Part shown: one piece after another, positions 17,101 to 22,735 of the stretch
Layout of the letters: the number at the start of each line of letters is the position of its first letter
Numbering within the stretch: position 1 is the stretch's first letter
NCBI GenBank assembly: GCA_038064135.1
Contig: JBBTTS010000058.1
Coordinates: forward strand, 1-33,556
DNA from: JBBTTS01 sp038064135
GTDB taxonomy: Bacteria; Patescibacteriota; Saccharimonadia; Saccharimonadales; OMJO01
DNA length: 33,556 nt
Reading direction: 5' to 3'
Notes under the pieces: generated by a model
What the model was told of the DNA's origin: nothing
Seen by the model: the letters and a program-made list of their open reading frames with translations, nothing else
Databases searched by the model: none
Translations under genes and position numbers: made by a program

Positions 17101-17129
17101 ATCATCTCAGGCAGTCACTTCCCTGTCAA
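17101..17129 (-). promoter_or_regulatory. Promoter for the beta-helix gene
   Basis: On the minus strand TTGACA, 17 bases, GATGAT; the -10 ends nine bases before the ATG at 17091, so the leader is nearly absent. Confidence 0.55.
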
Positions 17130-17197
17130 CACGCTTATGTATATTGATCTAAACTCCTTAGTTTGGCTATACTATAGCTCTATATTATAGTATTGAT

Positions 17198-17830
17198 TTA
17201 ATGCTTTGCGGTGCCGCGGCTAAGAAATTGATAAACAAATAAACTCACCAACAATACCCCATAAATTAGCCAGATAAAACGGTACCAGCCACTCATCAGC
17301 TGCCCGCCCAAACGTAGGCCGTGCACAAAGATTGCTATCATGGCCGTCCCATTTGCCCACACTACATATTTCCACCAACTGCTTTTGACAAATTTGCGAC
17401 GCAGTTCGTAGGCTAAAAATATCATTAAACTGATGCTACCCAGCGCTACAGCAGGTGCCAGTTCTTTCCCTACATAATTAAAATAACTGGCCGGAGGCAA
17501 TCCAAGGCCATTTTGCCATAGCTTATATATCAAAAGTCCTGGGTGCAGCACCAAGCAAACCAACACAATAAAACTGGTAACTTCTAAGTAAGTTTTTAAT
17601 ATTTTGCGTTGTATGCCCATTTGTAATCGCACAAAACTGGTCATATAGTGTGCCCACATCAGGCTAAAAGCCATTAGCCCTAACAGTGGAAATATTTGCA
17701 AAATACCTAAGTCGCCCAGCCGCCAGCGGTAGCTTTGCCCCCAGGCAACAAAGGCTAATCCTGTTACTAAAAAAGCTAATTCCCAAGCGAAAAGCCTCAG
17801 TATTTTTGGATATGATTTTGCCGAACTCAT
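17198..17830 (-). CDS. Six-helix ferric-reductase-like membrane protein
   Basis: A 210-residue integral membrane protein with about six helices. Histidines sit within helices in WAHYM (about residue 61), LHPGLL (about 97) and FVHGLRL (about 169), the kind of placement used for heme ligation in the ferric reductase-like transmembrane domain (FRE/MsrQ-type cytochrome b). No flavin or NAD domain is attached and none is next door, so if it is a redox protein its partner is elsewhere. An extended -10 (TGCTATACT, 17854-17859) and AAGGAAG precede the ATG. Assignment rests on topology and histidines only. Confidence 0.55.
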   Translation of the reverse strand: MSSAKSYPKILRLFAWELAFLVTGLAFVAWGQSYRWRLGDLGILQIFPLLGLMAFSLMWAHYMTSFVRLQMGIQRKILKTYLEVTSFIVLVCLVLHPGLLIYKLWQNGLGLPPASYFNYVGKELAPAVALGSISLMIFLAYELRRKFVKSSWWKYVVWANGTAMIAIFVHGLRLGGQLMSGWYRFIWLIYGVLLVSLFVYQFLSRGTAKH

Positions 17831-17853
17831 TATTAATTATCTTCCTTATGAAA

Positions 17854-17859
17854 AGTATA
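17854..17859 (-). promoter_or_regulatory. Extended -10 for the ferric-reductase-like gene
   Basis: Minus-strand TATACT preceded by TGC, 23 bases before the ATG at 17830. No convincing -35 was seen. Confidence 0.4.
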
Positions 17860-17866
17860 GCAAATT

Positions 17867-17895
17867 TTGCGTTTTAGACGCCTCAGGTGTAGCAT
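17867..17895 (+). promoter_or_regulatory. Promoter for the DUF11 surface-protein gene
   Basis: TTGCGT, 17 bases, TAGCAT, in the divergent region, followed by an ideal Shine-Dalgarno AGGAGGTGA (17906-17914) nine bases before the ATG. Confidence 0.4.
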
Positions 17896-17923
17896 AAGAA
17901 CTAACAGGAGGTGAAGTTTTGAT

Positions 17924-18685
17924 ATGAAAAAGGTTAAATTAGTAATTACTAGTGCCATTTTGTCGTTGTTTTTAACTATTACACCGCTAGGTTATGTGGG
18001 CGCGCAGAGTGAAGATTTATTTCCGTGTGATTTTGGCACACAGTCGGAAAGCTTATGCGACCTAGCGTTAAAAAAAGAAGTTAAAGTAAACGACGGCGTG
18101 TATCAAGATGCTAATACGGCTGGTGAAGCCGTCAATGCCAATGTCGGTGACACAGTAACTTGGCTAATAACAATTTCTAACAACCTTGAAGGCTCTATGC
18201 CATTGGGAACAATCGATGTATCGGATTTGTTGCCCACCGGGGTATTATTTGTTTCAGCAAGCGGTAGTACCGGGTTGCAAATCGACGGGAACTGGCAATT
18301 TGTAGTTGGTGGATTCCCTGAAGGAGACCCCAGCAACCCGTATCAGTCTAATTTACCCGCGACACTCGAAATTGTAACCACGGCAGCAATTGTTGGTACG
18401 CACGAAAATCGCGCTGATCTTAGTGCAAGACGTTGTTTGATTGATGATGTCTTTATACCTTGCGAATATGAAGACGGCAACACCGAAAACAATTTTGATC
18501 TGGCTTATGTAAATATCAGCACAAAACCGCAAGTTCTCGGCAGTTCTACAAGCACTCCACAAGTGTTGGCGGTAACAACATTGGCAGATACCGGTAGCCA
18601 AACTACTCTAACTACAGCAATTAGTGTAATCATTGTCGGTGCTGTAGTGGGGCTAATGCGCCGCCGCAGTAACTCAAGCGCATAG
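17924..18685 (+). CDS. DUF11-type surface protein with LADTG-like sorting signal
   Basis: A 253-residue secreted protein. A signal peptide (about 1-28, ending VGAQ) is followed by a single DUF11-like beta-sandwich (VNANVGDTVTWLITISNN, then DLLPTGVLFVSASGS), the repeat found in many bacterial surface proteins. The C-terminus has TLADTGSQ, a hydrophobic helix and RRRSNSSA, the layout of a sortase substrate with LADTG in place of LPXTG. No sortase gene is in the window. It has the strongest ribosome-binding site seen here, suggesting high expression. It is probably a cell-wall-anchored surface layer or adhesion protein (inference). Confidence 0.8.
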   Translation: MKKVKLVITSAILSLFLTITPLGYVGAQSEDLFPCDFGTQSESLCDLALKKEVKVNDGVYQDANTAGEAVNANVGDTVTWLITISNNLEGSMPLGTIDVSDLLPTGVLFVSASGSTGLQIDGNWQFVVGGFPEGDPSNPYQSNLPATLEIVTTAAIVGTHENRADLSARRCLIDDVFIPCEYEDGNTENNFDLAYVNISTKPQVLGSSTSTPQVLAVTTLADTGSQTTLTTAISVIIVGAVVGLMRRRSNSSA

Positions 18686-18807
18686 CCGAGTATCTCACAG
18701 GATAGCGGGCTTTGCCGTTTTCCGCTTGCTTGAAAAGATAATACCTATGGTGCTTTCTTTTCTGCGCTTCACCGTACCTTGACGGTTCAAACTCGCTACG
18801 CGAGCAA
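18686..18807. other. Non-coding stretch with short hairpins
   Basis: Between the DUF11 stop and the first terminator hairpin there are no credible genes. It contains the inverted repeats ACCGT/ACGGT and CTCGC/GCGAG (loop TAC), like the hairpin chains farther on. Confidence 0.4.
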
Positions 18808-18849
18808 ACCAAACATAAAACCCCTTCAAAAAGGGGCTCTATGTTTGGT
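18808..18849 (-). terminator. Terminator-like nested hairpin behind the tRNA-Arg 3' remnant
   Basis: Outer stem ACCAAACATA/TATGTTTGGT and inner stem CCCCTT/AAGGGG (18821-18836), with a T-run on the minus strand. The outer stem uses the CCA of the remnant, as in the terminator of the intact tRNA-Arg. Confidence 0.6.
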
Positions 18850-18866
18850 GTACCCGACAGGATTCG
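18846..18866 (-). pseudogene. tRNA-Arg 3'-end remnant
   Basis: Twenty-one bases identical to 19031-19051, i.e. from CCA through the acceptor and T-stem into the T-loop of tRNA-Arg(GCG). The rest of the tRNA is missing. It lies 185 bases downstream of the intact gene in the same orientation. Confidence 0.85.
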
Positions 18867-18994
18867 GTCACGTTCCGCGACCCCGTCGCAACATCTTTGC
18901 AAGCCAGCTTGCAAGAGTTGACTCCCTTGCGAATTGCCGCTGGCAATTCTCACCTCCGACCTTCAAGGTCGCAGAACCAAACCAGCCAGATAAG
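18867..18994. repeat. Chain of perfect tight hairpins between tRNA-Arg and its remnant
   Basis: Four perfect stems with loops of one to three bases in a row: GCGAC/GTCGC (18877-18889), TTGCAAGC/GCTTGCAA (18897-18914), GAATTGCC/GGCAATTC (18931-18949) and CGACCTT/AAGGTCG (18957-18971). No gene is visible. Confidence 0.75.
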
Positions 18995-19033
18995 CCACGA
19001 AAAAGCCCCACATAAAGTGAGGCATTTTCGTGG
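18995..19033 (-). terminator. Terminator of tRNA-Arg
   Basis: Outer stem CCACGAAAA/TTTTCGTGG, which starts at the tRNA CCA, and inner stem GCC.CAC/GTG.GGC (19005-19023), followed by TTTTT on the minus strand. Confidence 0.7.
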
Positions 19034-19107
19034 TGTACCCGACAGGATTCGAACCTACGACCTTCGGCTCCGCAAGCCGACGCTCTATCCAGCTGAGCTA
19101 CGGGTAC
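19034..19107 (-). tRNA. trnR-GCG: tRNA-Arg(GCG)
   Basis: A 74-base cloverleaf: acceptor GTACCCG/CGGGTAC, D-stem GCTC/GAGC, anticodon stem TCGGC/GCCGA with loop TTGCGGA (anticodon GCG), T-arm GTAGG TTCGAAT CCTGT and encoded CCA at 19031-19033. Confidence 0.95.
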
Positions 19108-19201
19108 ATGATTTGTGGTGATGAAAGGTGCTATTTGTACATCTAGTTTTGCGTCTGCTGGCTTGAGCGACGCATAATATTTATTGTCGTCTCCGTCAAC
19201 G

Positions 19202-19220
19202 CCAGCTGAGCTAAGGGTAC
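19202..19220 (-). pseudogene. tRNA 5'-half remnant upstream of tRNA-Arg
   Basis: Nineteen bases matching 19089-19107 (acceptor 5' strand and D-arm of tRNA-Arg) at 18 positions, 113 bases upstream of the intact gene and in the same orientation. No 3' half follows. An 11-base-pair inverted repeat, ACTCGTCAGAG at 19219-19229 with its complement at 19246-19256, adjoins it. Confidence 0.6.
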
Positions 19221-19256
19221 TCGTCAGAGTAAGGCATTTGACTTGCTCTGACGAGT
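19219..19256. repeat. Eleven-base-pair hairpin next to the tRNA 5' remnant
   Basis: ACTCGTCAGAG and CTCTGACGAGT separated by 16 bases. There is no T-run that would make it a clear terminator. Confidence 0.7.
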
Positions 19257-19405
19257 GAACTCGCAGAGTTTCGTTTTAATGCACTCTCTCTTCCTCTAAA
19301 ATTATAAACAATCGAAGCGGCGAAGCCGGCTCCTTGGTTTAGAATTTTGAATTTAGCTACAGAACAGGGGTTATTTTAACATAATATTTAACAAAAAACT
19401 AGTTT

Positions 19406-19591
19406 CTATGCAGCTAATTTAGGCGTAACAACGGCATCGAAATAATCAAAAGCCGATTGATGAGGGTTTTGGGTTTGTTTCTTTGGTTTTCGGCCCTTAC
19501 CCGACTTTGGTAATCCAAATTCATGGATATATTCTCTGTTTACTTTGCCGTATTCGGTTGTGACTTTAATACCAGTTTTTGAATCGCCGCT
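19406..19591 (-). pseudogene. Truncated gene fragment (C-terminal part only)
   Basis: A frame of 61 codons reads SGDSKTGIKVTTEYGKVNRE, then YIHEFGLPKSGKGRKPKKQ, and ends FDYFDAVVTPKLAA before TAG. It looks like real protein but has no start codon and an in-frame TAA directly upstream (19592-19594). A good promoter lies just upstream, so the start region was probably lost or shifted. The family is not recognised. Confidence 0.4.
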
Positions 19592-19605
19592 TTAATCTTT
19601 AATAA

Positions 19606-19634
19606 ATTATACAATAATTACAAACAAGTAACAA
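19606..19634 (-). promoter_or_regulatory. Consensus-like promoter before the truncated gene
   Basis: Minus-strand TTGTTA, 17 bases, TATAAT. Transcription would begin near 19599, just before the truncated frame. Confidence 0.55.
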
Positions 19635-19688
19635 ATTACACGTAAATAGATTCTTTTTTAAATTTAATGATCTCGGGTGGATATTTAA

Positions 19689-19814
19689 TTGGCATACTAC
19701 AAGACAGATGATACGAGTGGGAATAAAGATAATCACCACGCGCAGTTCCCTTTATTTATAGTAACTTTTGTGACTTTAGGATTTCTAACATGTACTGTGC
19801 TCGATATTCAGTAA
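19689..19814 (+). CDS. Possible 41-residue single-helix membrane protein
   Basis: A short frame from TTG (MAYYKTDDTSGNKDNHHAQF) with one C-terminal membrane helix (PLFIVTFVTLGFLTCTVL), ending TAA three bases before the CCA of tRNA-Ser(CGA). GGTGG about ten bases upstream could serve as ribosome-binding site. The polar-then-hydrophobic layout looks protein-like, but length and a TTG start make this tentative. Confidence 0.3.
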   Translation: MAYYKTDDTSGNKDNHHAQFPLFIVTFVTLGFLTCTVLDIQ

Positions 19815-19816
19815 TT

Positions 19817-19906
<90 letters not shown>

Positions 19907-19946
19907 GTTATCGCTAGTATAAAGTATTATCTCTAGAGGATAAAAA

Positions 19947-21191
19947 TTATTCAGATTTTGGCAATGGTTTGGGTTCGGGTTCTTTGTTCACGGGTGTTGA
20001 TGTTTTATAATTTTCAATTTGTGCAGAATCGTCAGTAGGTGGCTTGGGTTGATTTTTGGGGTCGTCAACAATCAATTTCTTAAGTTCGGGGTCGATATCT
20101 TTGGGCTTAAAGAATCGCATAACTACTACAATTACAAGTCCGATAACCGTAAATATTGCCCCATACATAATTAAACTTTTATTGAAAATTATACCTAAGT
20201 TTCGCGTAGCATTATTTAATACCAACTGACTTGCTTGTTCGCCGCTTATTTTGTCGGTAAAGCCCCCCGGTTTGTTAAAGGTGTTAATTAGCCACAATGA
20301 TGCGATGCCACCAAGCACCAAAAAAATACCATTACCAAGGAATGTTGTGGCGACACTATGCAGTCCGGCTCGGCGTTGCTCATAAAGTAAGAATGTCGCC
20401 AGTGCAAATAATAGTGCTAAGATCGCAAAAATAATGGGCAACGAACCTAGAGTGTTGGTAATCCATCTTCCAGCGCCCGGCCCTTTTATCGGCTCTAGCA
20501 GGCTGCCGACAACAGGCACTTCAACTTCGTTGGCAATTTTGTTTAGTTGCTTGTCTACTTCTTGTTCAAGCTTGTACTCGACTTTAAATGACAATTCTTT
20601 ATTGTCTAACAATTCATTTTTTACATTTTGCTTTTCTTTTGAGATATCGAATCCTGGTGGGCGACAGATGGCATTAAAAGGGTCGACTTCCCCGCCCAAT
20701 TGCCGTAGTTGGGCGCTTGTACAAATGGGTAAGACTAGTATTTTCTGCTCGGCATAATTAGCGACGCCGTCAATGAACGCCAGCTTTTCTTGCTCAAGAT
20801 TTATTGCAATAACTCTTGGTTCACCAGTTTTTACGTAGCCAAAAACACTATCTATTGCGTCTTCGGCTATGGTTTGGATTTTGCTGGGTGGGATAACCCC
20901 CTGAATTATTTTTTGAATCTCAGGGTCGTTAAGCGAAACTCCTACATTATCATTTTGAGCTGCATTTTTATTTGCTTGATCAAAAATGGTTGTAAAAAAC
21001 TTATCGTAAATACCACTTTGTTTCAATGCTTGTTTAAATGGCTCTGGGCTAGCAAACACCACGCCTAAACTGGCAGTTAGCGCAACCATTAATAAGCAGA
21101 ATTTAAATCCGGCCGAGCTGAGCCAACGCAAAACTTTGCGAACAAAATGCATGTGCTTATTGTGCGCCCGTATGGCCCCTCGTGCAAGCAT
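19947..21191 (-). CDS. Four-helix membrane protein with extracytoplasmic domain
   Basis: A 414-residue protein from the ATG at 21191; the frame is open further to 21263, but that would overlap the divergent HIT gene. An ATG at 21152 is an alternative. A basic N-terminus precedes helix one (CLLMVALTASLGVVFA), then about 200 residues outside the membrane with a CRPP and an ICTS cysteine, three more helices (LPIIFAILALLFALATFLL, an LGNGIFLVLGGIASLWLI segment and an IMYGAIFTVIGLVIVVVMRF segment), and a Lys/Pro-rich cytoplasmic tail. The family is not recognised. It lies between tRNA-Ser(CGA) and the HIT gene and is transcribed away from the latter. Confidence 0.75.
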   Translation of the reverse strand: MLARGAIRAHNKHMHFVRKVLRWLSSAGFKFCLLMVALTASLGVVFASPEPFKQALKQSGIYDKFFTTIFDQANKNAAQNDNVGVSLNDPEIQKIIQGVIPPSKIQTIAEDAIDSVFGYVKTGEPRVIAINLEQEKLAFIDGVANYAEQKILVLPICTSAQLRQLGGEVDPFNAICRPPGFDISKEKQNVKNELLDNKELSFKVEYKLEQEVDKQLNKIANEVEVPVVGSLLEPIKGPGAGRWITNTLGSLPIIFAILALLFALATFLLYEQRRAGLHSVATTFLGNGIFLVLGGIASLWLINTFNKPGGFTDKISGEQASQLVLNNATRNLGIIFNKSLIMYGAIFTVIGLVIVVVMRFFKPKDIDPELKKLIVDDPKNQPKPPTDDSAQIENYKTSTPVNKEPEPKPLPKSE

Positions 21192-21210
21192 TTCGTAGTA
21201 CACTGTTAGC

Positions 21211-21603
21211 ATGGAAGATTCGATATTTACCAAGATTATTAAGGGCGAAATTCCCTGCCACAAAGTTTACGAGGACGACAATACCATAGCTTTTCTAGAC
21301 ATTGCTCCGTATACAGCTGGTCATACCTTGGTAGTCTCGAAGCTTCAGGTGGATCACTTATGGGATTTACAGCCCGAACTTTACGCCCACCTAATGAACG
21401 TTGTTGGCCGTGTGGCAGAACGGCAACGTAAAATTTTGAAACCAATCCGCGTCGGTATGCTTTTAGAAGGATTTGCAGTACCGCACGCTCATGTTCATGT
21501 GTTCCCGATGAATGAAGGCATTGAAGCTACGATAGCGCACATAATTCCCGTCCCCACCACCCAAGAACTAGCGGCGATGGCCAAAAAACTGCGAATTAAC
21601 TAA
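21211..21603 (+). CDS. HIT-family nucleotide hydrolase/transferase
   Basis: A 130-residue cytoplasmic protein with the histidine-triad motif HAHVHVF (H92, H94, H96) and the HIT start FTKIIKGEIPCHKVYED. HIT proteins of this Hint-like branch hydrolyse nucleoside phosphoramidates or dinucleoside polyphosphates; the substrate here is unknown. The length is normal. A -10-like TACACT ends six bases before the ATG, suggesting a leaderless message. Divergent from the membrane-protein gene. Confidence 0.92.
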   Translation: MEDSIFTKIIKGEIPCHKVYEDDNTIAFLDIAPYTAGHTLVVSKLQVDHLWDLQPELYAHLMNVVGRVAERQRKILKPIRVGMLLEGFAVPHAHVHVFPMNEGIEATIAHIIPVPTTQELAAMAKKLRIN

Positions 21604-21620
21604 AGTGTTAGAATAGATTT

Positions 21621-21800
21621 ATGACAAATGGATTCATTGCGTTTTTACTTGGTGCCGGTGTCGGTGCTTGGGTGTACGGTAAAGTTATGCGATCTAGTGG
21701 CAACAATACGCAAAGTGCTTTAACTGTTGCGGCCATAGCCGGTGTAGCGGGTTTTGTGTTAATGCTACTACTACTCAACCTGATCCCTTCGGGTAGCTAG
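21621..21800 (+). CDS. Small two-helix membrane protein, 59 residues
   Basis: The frame starts MTNGFIAFLLGAGVGAWVYG, has a polar loop (KVMRSSGNNTQS), then a second helix (LTVAAIAGVAGFVLMLLLL) and ends NLIPSGS. An extended -10 (TGTTAGAAT) ends six bases before the ATG, again the leaderless layout. Gly-rich helix one and a short loop make a membrane-embedded helper or assembly protein likely; no family is known to me. It lies between the HIT gene and the XRE-HAD gene on the same strand. Confidence 0.65.
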   Translation: MTNGFIAFLLGAGVGAWVYGKVMRSSGNNTQSALTVAAIAGVAGFVLMLLLLNLIPSGS

Positions 21801-21820
21801 CCTTTTAGTGCCAGTTTTTC

Positions 21821-21849
21821 TTGGTTTTTAGGTTCAAAATTGGTACGAT
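21821..21849 (+). promoter_or_regulatory. Promoter for the XRE-HAD gene, leaderless
   Basis: TTGGTT, 17 bases, TACGAT with an upstream TGG (extended -10). The -10 ends seven bases before the ATG at 21857. The in-frame TTG that would lengthen the protein is the -35 itself, so the shorter start is preferred. Confidence 0.65.
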
Positions 21850-21856
21850 AGGGCCA

Positions 21857-22735
21857 ATGGATGAGGTGGGTCTTGGCAAAAAGTTACAAGATGCGCGGAA
21901 GGCCGCTGGTTTAACCCAGCAAGACTTATGCCAACGCGCTGGTTTGAGCTATTCAACTTTGGCCAAGATTGAACGTGGTGCCATAAAGTCGCCTTCTATC
22001 TTTACGATTCAGAGCATTGCAGCTGCGCTAGGACTGAGTTTGGGCCAACTTTTGGGCGAGCCCTCTCCGCAGGCGGCCGTTACAAGCGAAGTACCTAAAA
22101 AAGTCAGCAAAAGTGGCGTAAAGTTTGTGTATTTTGATATTAACGGCTGTTTAGTGCGCTTTTTCCATGCGGCGTTTACCGAATTGGCTGCCACAACCGG
22201 TGCGTCTGCCGATGTTATTGAGACTACTTTTTGGCACTATAATGACGCTGTTTGCCGCGGCGAAATGAGTCTAGAAGACTTTAATAAAGTATTAGCCGAA
22301 AATCTAGGTGTTAACACGCCGTTTAATTGGCAAGATTATTACCTTCGGGCTGTTGAACCAATATCCGAAATGCAAGAGCTTGTTTCGTGGGCTGCTGAAC
22401 ATTACCATGTCGGGCTTCTTAGCAACATAATGCCCGGATTTATCGACGCCATGCTGGCTAAGGGACTATTGCCTAAAATTCAATACCGTTCTATTATCGA
22501 TTCATCAAAAACAGGGGCCATCAAGCCCGAACAAGCTATCTACGAAGCTGCTCAGCACTATGCTGAAGTTCAGCCAGGTGAAATATTATTGGTTGATGAT
22601 AGTCGTGCCAATATTATGGCAGCCGAAAAAATGGGCTGGAAGGTGTTATGGTTTGACGATTTTAGGCCCGAACAAAGTGTTGCTCGCGTCCGCCAAGCTT
22701 TGGAATTCGAAGAAGAAAACGCTAACCCTAGCTAA
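21857..22735 (+). CDS. Fusion of XRE-type HTH regulator and HAD-family domain with altered catalytic motif
   Basis: A 292-residue protein. Residues 5-68 are an XRE/Cro-type helix-turn-helix (LQDARKAAGLTQQDLCQRAG, then LSYSTLAKIERG). Residues about 88-285 are a subfamily IA HAD domain: motif I FDINGCLV (D94), motif II SN (189-190), motif III IKPEQ (K223) and motif IV LLVDDS (D247, D248). Canonical motif I is DxDG; here the second, general-acid aspartate is Asn96, which should weaken or abolish phosphatase activity. The HAD part may thus act as a sensor for a phosphorylated ligand that controls DNA binding (inference). Its end overlaps the convergent valS by eight bases. Confidence 0.85.
   Translation: MDEVGLGKKLQDARKAAGLTQQDLCQRAGLSYSTLAKIERGAIKSPSIFTIQSIAAALGLSLGQLLGEPSPQAAVTSEVPKKVSKSGVKFVYFDINGCLVRFFHAAFTELAATTGASADVIETTFWHYNDAVCRGEMSLEDFNKVLAENLGVNTPFNWQDYYLRAVEPISEMQELVSWAAEHYHVGLLSNIMPGFIDAMLAKGLLPKIQYRSIIDSSKTGAIKPEQAIYEAAQHYAEVQPGEILLVDDSRANIMAAEKMGWKVLWFDDFRPEQSVARVRQALEFEEENANPS

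Noticed and set aside
18630..19121. Open frames of 74-107 codons on both strands
   Set aside because: They run through tRNA-Arg, its remnant and terminator hairpins, so they are by-products of inverted repeats.
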